The notes: a model not told the origin generated them from the letters alone. A DNA stretch of 7,667 nucleotides from PVC group bacterium (GCA_003565035.1 PXDP01000214.1:1-7667); one strand, 5' to 3'; positions 1 through 5,960 are shown, numbered from the stretch's first letter. Numbers and translations: made by a program.

Positions 1-135
1 ATCGTCCTGCAATTCTTCGGGCACTTCGGGCGTGAGCACTTTGGCCACGTACTCCGGTGTGAGGGCGAAGACTTCGGGGACCATCTGGATGCACTCTTCG
101 CATCCGGTGCAGTTAGCATTGATTTCGACGTTCAT
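1..135 (-). CDS. Small [4Fe-4S] ferredoxin, N-terminal part (runs off left edge)
   Basis: The minus-strand frame opens with ATG at 135-133 and stays open for 45 codons to the window edge. The protein begins MNVEINANCTGCEECIQ and has a C9-x2-C12-x2-C15 motif followed by x4-P-E-V-F. This matches the first half of single-cluster bacterial ferredoxins of the Desulfovibrio gigas type, in which the fourth cluster ligand is a distant Cys-Pro near the C-terminus, here outside the window. The non-ligand cysteine usually found just before the proline is Val in this protein. The start is supported by AAGGA about 7 bases upstream of ATG. The gene follows rnfB in the same direction after a 114-base repeat-bearing gap, so it may be read from the rnf promoter or have its own. 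Inferred role: soluble electron carrier working with Rnf. The family call is fairly sure; the partner is inference. Confidence 0.8.
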   Translation of the reverse strand, partial: MNVEINANCTGCEECIQMVPEVFALTPEYVAKVLTPEVPEELQDD

Positions 136-160
136 GGGGGTTCCTTTTGTTTTTGGTTGG

Positions 161-241
161 GTCAGAATGATGGGGAGGAAATGATTTTGTCAGAATAATT
201 GACGTCAGAATGATGAAGAAGGGAAGGGAAGTCAGAATGAG
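161..241. repeat. Cluster of four GTCAGAATGAT-type repeats, left copy
   Basis: The gap between the ferredoxin gene and rnfB contains four copies of a 10-12 base motif, GTCAGAATGATG or close variants, all in the same orientation on the plus strand, starting at 161, 189 (AATAATT variant), 204 and 231. The middle pair is spaced exactly 15 bases and forms a 27-base composite at 189-215. The same composite, with two mismatches, occurs twice at the right end of the window. Between copies the sequence is purine-rich (GGGGAGGAAATG, GAAGAAGGGAAGGGAAG). The 8-base palindrome TGACGTCA sits at 200-207. No gene and no classical hairpin-plus-T-run terminator is visible here. Function is unknown. Confidence 0.75.
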
Positions 242-249
242 GGCATACG

Positions 250-1074
250 TCACTCGTCATTTCTCCCGGGTTTGCCTGCGCGGCGGATGCCGTTCATGGG
301 GCAGCAGAGTTCCGCGGCGGCGAGGCCTTGTTCGTCGGTGGCGGGATTGAAGAGGCTGTAGTCGATACGGGCGAGGGAATCGTTCATTTTGAAGCAGTCG
401 AGTTTGCGGGGGCAGGCGCGGCAGCCGATGCAGCCGTGTGAACAGACTCCGCGCACATCGGGGCCTTTATCGGGATTTGCGCAGGAGACTACCGGCATGC
501 TGTCGCCTTTGAAGGGGATGATTTCCAGAAGGCTGCGGGGGCAGACTTCCGCACAGGCGCCGCATCCGGTGCAGTGGGCGTAATTGATGTGTGCGACTCC
601 GTTTTCGAGGATGAGGGCGTCGAAGGGGCAGGCCTTGGCGCAGTCGCCGAAGCCGAGGCATCCGTAAACACAGTCCTGTACGCCGGCCACGAGGTGGGCG
701 GTGAGGCAGTGGGGAGCACCGGCATAGCTGGCCTGGCGCTGACGGGTTTCGTTGCGGGTGTTGCAGTGGAGAATGGCTTTGCGCGGGAAGGCGGCTTCGG
801 AGGCGAGCCCCAGACAACGGGCCACAGCGTCGGCGGTGCGGGGACCGCCGACGGGACACTGATCGGCGGGAGATTCGCCTTTGGCCACGGCTTCGGCGTA
901 TTCGCCGCAGCCGGTGTATCCGCAACCGCCGCAGTTGGCGCCGGGCAGCAGTTCGAGCACTTTGCGGATGCGCATGTCCACCCGCACGCGGAAGGCACGG
1001 TCGGCCCAGCCCAGCAGCAGGGCCACGCCACTGCCCAGACCCAGCATTAATCCGCCACTGAGGAGCAGGGTCAT
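250..1074 (-). CDS. rnfB: Rnf complex subunit B, multi-cluster ferredoxin-like subunit
   Basis: RnfB is the membrane-anchored iron-sulfur subunit that exchanges electrons with soluble ferredoxin. The 274-residue protein has an N-terminal membrane anchor (about residues 4-23). A four-cysteine Fe-S motif follows (C48-x2-C51-x4-C56-x16-C73), typical of the RnfB N-terminal domain. Two ferredoxin-type motifs come next: C135-x3-C139-x5-C145-x3-C149-P and C168-x2-C171-x2-C174-x3-C178-P. A further Cys-rich segment (C198, C211, C215, C218, C221, C227) and a final C257-C258 pair follow. The length fits the long RnfB of anaerobes rather than the roughly 190-residue proteobacterial form. The third module ends C221-PRKLD-C227 instead of the usual C-x3-C-P, so its cluster may be altered or lost. 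The ATG overlaps the rnfA stop in an ATGA junction. It is the last rnf gene of the operon. Confidence 0.95.
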   Translation of the reverse strand: MTLLLSGGLMLGLGSGVALLLGWADRAFRVRVDMRIRKVLELLPGANCGGCGYTGCGEYAEAVAKGESPADQCPVGGPRTADAVARCLGLASEAAFPRKAILHCNTRNETRQRQASYAGAPHCLTAHLVAGVQDCVYGCLGFGDCAKACPFDALILENGVAHINYAHCTGCGACAEVCPRSLLEIIPFKGDSMPVVSCANPDKGPDVRGVCSHGCIGCRACPRKLDCFKMNDSLARIDYSLFNPATDEQGLAAAELCCPMNGIRRAGKPGRNDE

Positions 1075-1748
1075 GGCGTGACTCCTTCCGCAAGTGCGCT
1101 GACCTGGACCTCGCCGGCCCGGAAGGCGTTGGCCAGGCCCTGGTCCGATCCGGTGAAGCCCATAAAGGCGAGGGCGAGAACTCCGGCGACGATCAGCACG
1201 ATGGGAATACCCTGAAAGGCTTTGGGCACATCGCAGAATTCCAACTCCTGGCGCAGACCGGACATCAGCACAATGGCGAGGGTGAATCCGGCCCCCCCGC
1301 CCAGCGCCAGGGCCAGGGCCTGATGCAGTCCCCAGGCCTCCGCGGAGGAAACCAGCAGGGTGTTTTTGCTGATTTCCAGGCAGGTGAACAGGATGGCGCA
1401 GTTGGTGGTGATCAGCGGAAGATACACGCCGAATGATTTGTAAAGCGGTGGATGGGCTTTGCGGATGTAGAGTTCCACAAACTGCACCGAGGCGGCGATG
1501 ACGACAATGTAGCTGATGTAGGTGAGGATGCCGAGTCCGAAGGGTTTGAGCAGGAAGGTGGTGAGGGTCCAGCTCAGGGTGGCGGCGACACAGACCACAA
1601 AGGTGACGGCGCAGCCCATGCTGAAGGCCAGGTCGACCCGGCGGGAGACCCCGATAAAGGGGCAGATGCCGACAAAATAACTCAGCACGAAATTGTGGAT
1701 CAGGGCCGCGCCAAGGGCAATCAGCAGGAGGCTTCCGAGGGTTTCCAT
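1071..1748 (-). CDS. rnfA: Rnf complex subunit A, integral membrane subunit
   Basis: RnfA and RnfE are paired, inverted membrane subunits that hold a metal centre between conserved cysteines and form the ion-translocation core. This 225-residue protein is hydrophobic with about six membrane segments. It keeps the family hallmarks HNFVLSYFVGICPFIGVS (C29) and LPLITTNCAIL (C117). It differs from the usual sequence just after the second cysteine: FTCLEISKNT replaces the typical GVALLN-like segment and adds C123. A tail of about 25 residues after LALAFMGF is longer than in most RnfA proteins, which run to about 190-195 residues. The ATG at 1748 has GGAG about 9 bases upstream and lies inside the end of rnfE (28-base overlap). 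The stop overlaps the rnfB ATG. Family assignment is secure. Confidence 0.94.
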   Translation of the reverse strand: METLGSLLLIALGAALIHNFVLSYFVGICPFIGVSRRVDLAFSMGCAVTFVVCVAATLSWTLTTFLLKPFGLGILTYISYIVVIAASVQFVELYIRKAHPPLYKSFGVYLPLITTNCAILFTCLEISKNTLLVSSAEAWGLHQALALALGGGAGFTLAIVLMSGLRQELEFCDVPKAFQGIPIVLIVAGVLALAFMGFTGSDQGLANAFRAGEVQVSALAEGVTP

Positions 1749-2395
1749 GCGAGGGACTCCGTGGGTGAGGGGTTCAAACGTCGGGCTGTGCGGGCGGACC
1801 GCAGGGCGTTCAGAGCGGCCAGGAGAAGGCCAAAGGCGAAAAACGCGCCGGGCGGCAGAATCATCACCACCTGCTCCGGCCAGGCGGCGGGTAGAACCCG
1901 GTGGCCAAGGAGACTGCCGGCCCCGAGCACTTCGCGGACGGCCCCGAGCGCGCCAAGGGCCAGGGTGAAGCCCAGTCCCTGTCCGATGGCATCGGCGGCA
2001 GCGTGAAGGGGTGTCTGCCGGGAGGCGCAGACTTCACAGCGGCAGATGATGATGCAGTTGACAATGATCAGGGGCAGGTAGGGACCCAGAAGCTTGCTCA
2101 TCGGATAGAAAAAGGCGCCCATGAGCAGATCAACGAGGGTGACGAATCCGGCAATGATGAGTGTGAACACCACAATGCGGACATGTGGACGGAGCAGGTG
2201 CCGGATGAGACTGATGCAGACATTGGCGCAGAGCAGGACAAAAAGCACTGCGGCGGACATCGTCAGCGCCGAGGCGAGACTGGCCGTGACCGCCAGTACG
2301 GGGCAGAGTCCGAGCAACTGGCGGAAGACCGGATTTTCCGGAAGAATCCCGTTTATAAAGCGTTCGGTGGGGGTGGGGCCGGATTCAGAGTTCAT
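1721..2395 (-). CDS. rnfE: Rnf complex subunit E, integral membrane subunit
   Basis: RnfE is the second of the two inverted membrane subunits forming the metal-binding core of Rnf. The 224-residue protein begins MNSESGPTPTERFINGILPENPVFRQLLGLCPVLAV, a strong RnfE/NqrD signature, and keeps core cysteines C31 and C114 (in LPLIIVNC). The segment after C114 usually reads like GRAEAFA; here it is IIICRCEVCASR, adding C118, C120 and C123. About six membrane segments are apparent. The polar C-terminus (about 198-224) overlaps the start of rnfA by 28 bases. I chose ATG at 2395, which shares one base with the rnfG stop (TGATG) and has AGGAGG 7 bases upstream. A TTG at 2398 is an alternative adding one residue. 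Family assignment is secure; the extra cysteines are odd. Confidence 0.94.
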   Translation of the reverse strand: MNSESGPTPTERFINGILPENPVFRQLLGLCPVLAVTASLASALTMSAAVLFVLLCANVCISLIRHLLRPHVRIVVFTLIIAGFVTLVDLLMGAFFYPMSKLLGPYLPLIIVNCIIICRCEVCASRQTPLHAAADAIGQGLGFTLALGALGAVREVLGAGSLLGHRVLPAAWPEQVVMILPPGAFFAFGLLLAALNALRSARTARRLNPSPTESLAWKPSEASC

Positions 2396-2949
2396 CAAAA
2401 TGCCTCCTGGGGTTTTGCAAGGGTGTCGAGGGCCTGATTCACGGCATCGACCACGGCGGCGGAACTGATGGTGGCCCCGCTGAGGCCGTCGATGTCGCGG
2501 CCGAGCCGGTAGCGTCCGGATTCGGGCCGGGTTTTAAATTCGTTCAGCCAGGTGGGCGAGGTGATGCGGCTGCCGAGTCCGGGGGTTTCGGACTGGGCGA
2601 GAATATACACGCCGGTGACCCGCTCCCGAGCGGGGGTCAGGCCGATCAGCAGTTCAATGGGCCCGGCAAACCCGCGTCCGCTGACCGGGAGAACCCAGCC
2701 CTGGAGCGCGTCGGTTTCATTGAAGGCGGCATGGATGTCTCCCGCAGGGGAGGTCTGTCGGCGGCTGTGGGTGCTGCCGGGGACCAGTGCCGGAATTTGT
2801 CCGGTGGTTTCGGCCTCCCGGTTGGCGAGAATCCGGGGGGAAAGCAGTAGATCCGCCGCCCCCAGTGATACGCCGATGATCAGCGACAGGCAGAGCAACA
2901 GCGCGGAGCGCTTCAGGTGCAGTTTGCATTTGGCGAGGGCGGCATTCAT
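2395..2949 (-). CDS. rnfG: Rnf complex subunit G, covalent-FMN subunit
   Basis: RnfG carries a covalently bound FMN on the outer face of the membrane and passes electrons between RnfD and the other subunits. The 184-residue protein has a basic N-terminus and one membrane anchor (about residues 13-34), followed by a soluble FMN-binding domain. The flavinylation motif is clear: D-G-L-S-G-A-T with T160 as the predicted FMN-phosphodiester acceptor, followed by ISSAAVVDAVN. The segment YILAQSETPGLGSRI (115-129) is also typical of the FMN-binding domain. The length is within the family range. The ATG overlaps the rnfD stop by four bases (ATGA). Flavinylation needs an ApbE-type transferase, which is not encoded in this window. 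Confidence 0.94.
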   Translation of the reverse strand: MNAALAKCKLHLKRSALLLCLSLIIGVSLGAADLLLSPRILANREAETTGQIPALVPGSTHSRRQTSPAGDIHAAFNETDALQGWVLPVSGRGFAGPIELLIGLTPARERVTGVYILAQSETPGLGSRITSPTWLNEFKTRPESGRYRLGRDIDGLSGATISSAAVVDAVNQALDTLAKPQEAF

Positions 2950-3899
2950 GCGGCGGCTCCCGCAGGTTTAGGGATCATAAACTGATTGATCAGCGGAGTG
3001 ACCGCGTTCATAAGCAGAATGGCGAACATGACCCCCTCGGGATAGCCGCTGAAGGTGCGGAAAAACCAGGTGAGGACGCCCACACCGGCTCCGAAAAGAA
3101 TGCGGCCCTTGTGGGAGAGCGGACTGCTGACCGGATCGGTGGCGATGAAAAACGCTCCGAACAGAACTGCGCCGGAAAAAAGATCATGGGTGACGCTCCA
3201 GGTGTCCGGAGTGTTTGCTGCGGCATGACGGAGGGTGCCGAGCAGAAGCAGGGTGGCCAGCATGGAGAGCGGGATCTGCCAGGAGGCGCTTTTGCGGATT
3301 ATCAGATACAGTCCGCCGGCGATGCAGGCCAGGGCGCTGACTTCTCCGAGGCTGCCGGGTACGGTGCCGAAGAGGAGGTCGGAGAGTTCGGCCGGTCGGC
3401 CGGACACCTTGAACGCGGTGAGGGGTGTGGCTCCGCTCATGCCATCGGTCAGATACGCGGCTCCGCTCACGCCGGCGGGGAAGGCGACGCTGACGAAGGC
3501 CCGGCCGACCATGGCGGGGTTGAAGAGGTTCTGGCCCAGTCCGCCAAACACCGATTTACCGAGACCGATGGCCACCAGAGCGCCCAGCAGAAGCATGTGG
3601 ACCGGAGCGGTGGGCGGCAGCGAAAGGGCCAGCAGCAGACCGGTGAGCACTGCGGAACCGTTGGCCAGGGCATGGGCGCGCCCCCGGGCTTTATCAAATG
3701 CCGCCTCGAAGAACGCACAGGCGGCTGCGGCCAGCAGCATCCGGCCCATGGCGGGAGGACCGTGCTGATAGATGGCGACGCCCATCACTGGACTCAGACC
3801 GATCATGACATCCAGCATCATATTGCGGGTACTCACGCCGGCGGCGGCAATGTGCGGGGAGGCACTGACTTCAAGAGCGAGGGGCGCGGGGGAATCCAT
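2946..3899 (-). CDS. rnfD: Rnf complex subunit D, flavin-bearing membrane subunit
   Basis: RnfD is a polytopic membrane subunit with a covalent FMN and takes part in ion transport. The 317-residue protein shows the family start SPHI...STRNMMLDVMIGLSPV and a long run of membrane segments. GKSVFGGLGQNLFNPAMVGRAF (115-136) is typical of RnfD/NqrB. The S-G-A-T-P-L motif at 155-160 has T158 as the predicted FMN attachment residue. The ending ATDPVSSPLSHKGRILFGAGVGVLTWFFR...GYPEGVMFAILLMN is also diagnostic. I chose ATG at 3899 because AAAGGAGGTC sits 7 bases upstream and the rnfC stop is only two bases before it. A longer open frame to 4010 lies inside rnfC, and its extra residues do not resemble RnfD. 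Confidence 0.95.
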   Translation of the reverse strand: MDSPAPLALEVSASPHIAAAGVSTRNMMLDVMIGLSPVMGVAIYQHGPPAMGRMLLAAAACAFFEAAFDKARGRAHALANGSAVLTGLLLALSLPPTAPVHMLLLGALVAIGLGKSVFGGLGQNLFNPAMVGRAFVSVAFPAGVSGAAYLTDGMSGATPLTAFKVSGRPAELSDLLFGTVPGSLGEVSALACIAGGLYLIIRKSASWQIPLSMLATLLLLGTLRHAAANTPDTWSVTHDLFSGAVLFGAFFIATDPVSSPLSHKGRILFGAGVGVLTWFFRTFSGYPEGVMFAILLMNAVTPLINQFMIPKPAGAAA

Positions 3900-3901
3900 G
3901 C

Positions 3902-5284
3902 TTACTGACCTCCTTTGGGCGGCGCGGCTTTTCGGACTTCGGCTTTGCCGGCGCGGATCCACTGGACCAGCGGGATGCCGGCGGGGCATGCATACGCGCA
4001 GCATCCGCATTCCATGCAGGTGAGAATGTGATTCCGTTTCGCCAAATCAAAGCGGCGGTGGCGCGTGCTCTGCACAATGCGAGCGGGGACCAGATTCAGG
4101 GGGCACGCATCTGTGCAGCGCCCGCAGCGCAGGCAGGCGGTTTCGCCGCCCTGCGGCACGGAAGTCTCGGTGAGGGCAAGAATGCCACTGACGCCTTTGG
4201 TCACGGTGACGTCCAGGGAAGGAACCGTGTAGCCCATCATGGGTCCGCCGGAAATGATGCGCCGGGTTTCCGGTTTCAGTCCGCCACAGGCCGCAACCAG
4301 ATGGGCAAAAGAGCTTCCGACCGGGGTAAACAGATTCCGGGGTTCGACGATCCCTGGGCCGGTGACGCTGACGATGCGGGGGGTGAGAGGCTCTTGATGA
4401 ATCACGGCCATGGCAATCGCGGCGGCGGTGCTCACATTGATGACCGCCACGCCGACATCCAGCGGCAGGCCCCCGTCGGGAATCACCCGGTCATATACGG
4501 CGCGGATCATCTGTTTTTCACCGCCCATCGGGTATTTGGTCTCCACCTTCCGGATTCGGACCCAGGTGTTCTCGGCAGCGGCTTTCAATGCGGCGATGGC
4601 TTCCGGCTTGTTATCCTCCACCGCAACATCAATGCGGTAGGCACCGCAGGCTCGGGCGGCGCACAGGGCACCGACCACCACCGCGCCGGCCGCCTCCTCC
4701 ATCAGCCGGGCGTCAGCCGTTAAATACGGCTCGCACTCGCAACCGTTCACCAGCAGGCGCTTGACGGGTTTTGCGGGGTTCGGCTTGAGTTTCACGTAGG
4801 TCGGAAAAGTCGCTCCGCCCATTCCGACGATGCCGGCGGCGCGGATGCGGTCGAGAATTTCGCCGGAGGAAAAGGACACCGCCGCTTCGGGGTTCCAGAG
4901 GCTGGCGGACAGTTTGGACCAGAGTTCGTGTCCCCGGGAAGGGGCCTCGGGATTGCGGGAAATCTTTACCGCATCCACTCTCCGGCTGTTCGGCAGGGTG
5001 GTTTTGGAGGGACGGCCCACCTTGCCGGCGATGCTGGCGTGAATCGGCGCGGACACCATGCCTTCGGCTTCGGCCAGGAGGCCTCCGGCGTCGATCTGAC
5101 TGTTGGGTCGCACGTGCAGCACCGCCACCGCGCCGATGTGCTGGAGCAGCGGGACCTGAACCTCCTCCGGATCCTCAAGCACGGATACGCGTTTCTGACC
5201 GCTCCAGTGTTTGTTGTCCGGTGGATGAATTCCGCGGGAAAAGCGGCCTTTTCCCTCGGGCGGGGGGATCAGCGTGGTGCTCAC
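3902..5284 (-). CDS. rnfC: Rnf complex subunit C, NADH-binding Fe-S flavoprotein
   Basis: RnfC is the peripheral cytoplasmic subunit that reacts with NAD(H), and it is related to the NADH-binding subunit of complex I. The 460-residue protein begins with the family N-terminus (FSRGIHPPDNK, 15-25). It has the nucleotide/FMN-binding segment GIVGMGGATFPT (151-162) and NGCECEPYLTAD (180-191). It ends with two [4Fe-4S] motifs: C384-x2-C387-x2-C390-x3-C394-P and C423-x2-C426-x2-C429-x3-C433-P. The GTG start at 5284 is well supported. It overlaps the upstream small gene's TGA by four bases, has GGAGGA 8 bases upstream (5293-5298), and places the conserved N-terminus correctly. The same frame stays open to an ATG at 5584, but those 100 residues are not RnfC-like and that ATG lies inside the sigma-54 promoter. 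Confidence 0.95.
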   Translation of the reverse strand: MSTTLIPPPEGKGRFSRGIHPPDNKHWSGQKRVSVLEDPEEVQVPLLQHIGAVAVLHVRPNSQIDAGGLLAEAEGMVSAPIHASIAGKVGRPSKTTLPNSRRVDAVKISRNPEAPSRGHELWSKLSASLWNPEAAVSFSSGEILDRIRAAGIVGMGGATFPTYVKLKPNPAKPVKRLLVNGCECEPYLTADARLMEEAAGAVVVGALCAARACGAYRIDVAVEDNKPEAIAALKAAAENTWVRIRKVETKYPMGGEKQMIRAVYDRVIPDGGLPLDVGVAVINVSTAAAIAMAVIHQEPLTPRIVSVTGPGIVEPRNLFTPVGSSFAHLVAACGGLKPETRRIISGGPMMGYTVPSLDVTVTKGVSGILALTETSVPQGGETACLRCGRCTDACPLNLVPARIVQSTRHRRFDLAKRNHILTCMECGCCAYACPAGIPLVQWIRAGKAEVRKAAPPKGGQ

Positions 5285-5556
5285 AGCAGACGTCCTCCGG
5301 TGATGCGGCGGAGTAACAGGGTGCTGCCCATAAATCCGGTTGCAAGGAGGGGGAGCTGCAGGGCGGTCTGCCCGGAGACCATGCCGGCACCCATGAGCCC
5401 GAAAAGCACCGGCAGAATGAATACGCGCAGGGCGGTCAGGGCCACCCGGGGCTGTGCGGTACGTTCCAAAAGTTCCGAAGACGCGAGGGCGCAGTCCGCA
5501 CAGTGTCCGCTGCAGGAGGAGGTTTTCGAGGAGGAGGGGTTGGTTGGGGAGCACAT
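5281..5556 (-). CDS. Short RseC/MucC-like Cys-motif membrane protein, first gene of rnf operon
   Basis: This 91-residue protein has a polar Ser-rich N-terminus and a C15-x3-C19-x2-C22 motif (CSGHCADC). Two membrane segments follow (about 39-62 and 65-83), then a basic C-terminus (LLRRITGGRLL). The Cys motif followed by two membrane helices is the layout of RseC/MucC-family proteins, often encoded beside rnf/rsx genes and linked to Rnf/Rsx function and SoxR reduction. Those proteins are usually about 130-160 residues and have an N-terminal beta domain before the cysteines, which is absent here. The TGA overlaps the rnfC GTG, so the two are probably translationally coupled. No Shine-Dalgarno site precedes the ATG at 5556, and the predicted sigma-54 start site falls on it, so the message may be leaderless. 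Gene reality is likely; RseC membership is moderate. Confidence 0.7.
   Translation of the reverse strand: MCSPTNPSSSKTSSCSGHCADCALASSELLERTAQPRVALTALRVFILPVLFGLMGAGMVSGQTALQLPLLATGFMGSTLLLRRITGGRLL
5293..5298 (-). promoter_or_regulatory. Ribosome binding site fixing the rnfC GTG start
   Basis: GGAGGA on the minus strand lies 8 bases before the GTG at 5284. It is the strongest such site near any candidate rnfC start and decides for the GTG over the ATG 300 bases upstream. Confidence 0.75.
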
Positions 5557-5567
5557 GAAACCGGTTT

Positions 5568-5583
5568 AGCACAGGGCGTGCCA
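5568..5583 (-). promoter_or_regulatory. Sigma-54 (-24/-12) promoter of the rnf operon
   Basis: The minus strand reads TGGCACGCCCTGTGCT. The sigma-54 consensus is TGGCACG-N4-TTGCW. Every fixed position matches except one (G for the first T of TTGC), and the spacing between the invariant GG and GC is exact. Counting 12 bases from the -12 C at 5569 puts transcription start near 5557, one base before the ATG of the first rnf operon gene. The divergent neighbour encodes a sigma-54 activator, which supports the call. Such promoters need an enhancer-binding activator such as NifA. Confidence 0.8.
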
Positions 5584-5658
5584 TGTCCGGTCCGCGTAAC
5601 GGCCGGATTGAGGAAGCCTTTGTTTACAGGGCGGATTCGGTTCGAAAGATTTTTCGTT

Positions 5659-5672
5659 CCCCCTGCAGGAGG
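5659..5672. promoter_or_regulatory. Imperfect palindrome, possible activator site upstream of the rnf promoter
   Basis: CCCCCTGCAGGAGG contains the perfect 8-base palindrome CCTGCAGG with matching CC/GG outside one mismatched pair. Its centre is about 108 bases upstream of the predicted sigma-54 start site, within the usual 80-150 base range for enhancer sites. It does not match the NifA site TGT-N10-ACA. It could be chance in GC-rich DNA. Confidence 0.25.
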
Positions 5673-5766
5673 GCTTTGTTTCCTGAATTCCCCTCCATAC
5701 GGGGCGTGATAGACCCGGATTATTTTCGGACAATTATGTAAAGTCGTTTTGGATTGTTGAAATATT

Positions 5767-5785
5767 TGTCAGGCAAAAATTGACA
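5767..5785. promoter_or_regulatory. Inverted repeat TGTCA-N9-TGACA, possible operator
   Basis: Two perfect 5-base half-sites, TGTCA at 5767-5771 and TGACA at 5781-5785, lie in inverted orientation with a 9-base AT-rich gap. The right half-site is part of the TTGACA -35 box of the putative nifA promoter, so a protein bound here would block or reposition polymerase. The binding protein is unknown. Confidence 0.35.
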
Positions 5786-5806
5786 TACCCCCGATTTCAT
5801 TAAAAT
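5780..5806 (+). promoter_or_regulatory. nifA: Putative sigma-70 promoter for nifA
   Basis: A perfect -35 box TTGACA (5780-5785) is followed after 15 bases by TAAAAT (5801-5806), one mismatch from TATAAT. The 15-base spacing is shorter than the preferred 17. Predicted transcription start is near 5813, giving a leader of about 155 bases to the ATG at 5968, or about 26 bases to the ATG at 5839. Confidence 0.5.
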
Positions 5807-5953
5807 TTCCAGTAGTCTGTCCTGTTTTTTGTTCTTTTATGCGTTTCCCGCAATGTTGGACTCTTACCTGCTATCCCTCTTTGAATTCCATGGAACTTTA
5901 CCGAAACACTTTGAATGATCCGCTGGCGCCGTTGCCTCCCTGTATGGAGGGGC

Positions 5954-5960
5954 AGGAGGG
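5954..5960 (+). promoter_or_regulatory. Ribosome binding site favouring the nifA start at 5968
   Basis: AGGAGGG lies 7-8 bases before the ATG at 5968. The earlier in-frame ATGs at 5839, 5890 and 5944 have no recognisable Shine-Dalgarno site at a proper distance, so this site decides the start chosen. Confidence 0.65.

Noticed and set aside
136..249. Rho-independent terminator after rnfB
   Set aside because: No GC-rich stem with a following T-run was seen on the minus strand; only short repeats and the 8-base TGACGTCA palindrome.
3111..3908. Plus-strand open frame (265 residues) opposite rnfD
   Set aside because: Gly/Gln/His-rich shadow of a clear rnfD gene. The same applies to the other plus-strand frames over the rnf operon (574-1050, 1901-2437, 4028-4723, 4928-5569).
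3900..4010. Open extension of rnfD to an ATG at 4010
   Set aside because: It lies wholly inside rnfC in another frame, its residues do not match RnfD, and the ATG at 3899 has a perfect AAAGGAGGTC site.
5285..5584. Open extension of the rnfC frame to an ATG at 5584, giving a 560-residue protein
   Set aside because: The extra 100 residues are Arg/Pro-rich and not RnfC-like, the ATG overlaps the -24 element of the sigma-54 promoter, and the GTG at 5284 has a strong ribosome site.
5668..5696. GGAGGG...CCCTCC hairpin as a terminator
   Set aside because: The loop is 17 bases, there is no T-run after it on either strand, and it lies between divergent promoters where no terminator is expected.
5857..5872. 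Possible second -24/-12 promoter reading toward nifA (TGGACTCTTACCTGCT)
   Set aside because: GG and GC are correctly spaced, but most flanking consensus positions mismatch, so it is too weak to call. It would only make sense with the 5968 start.
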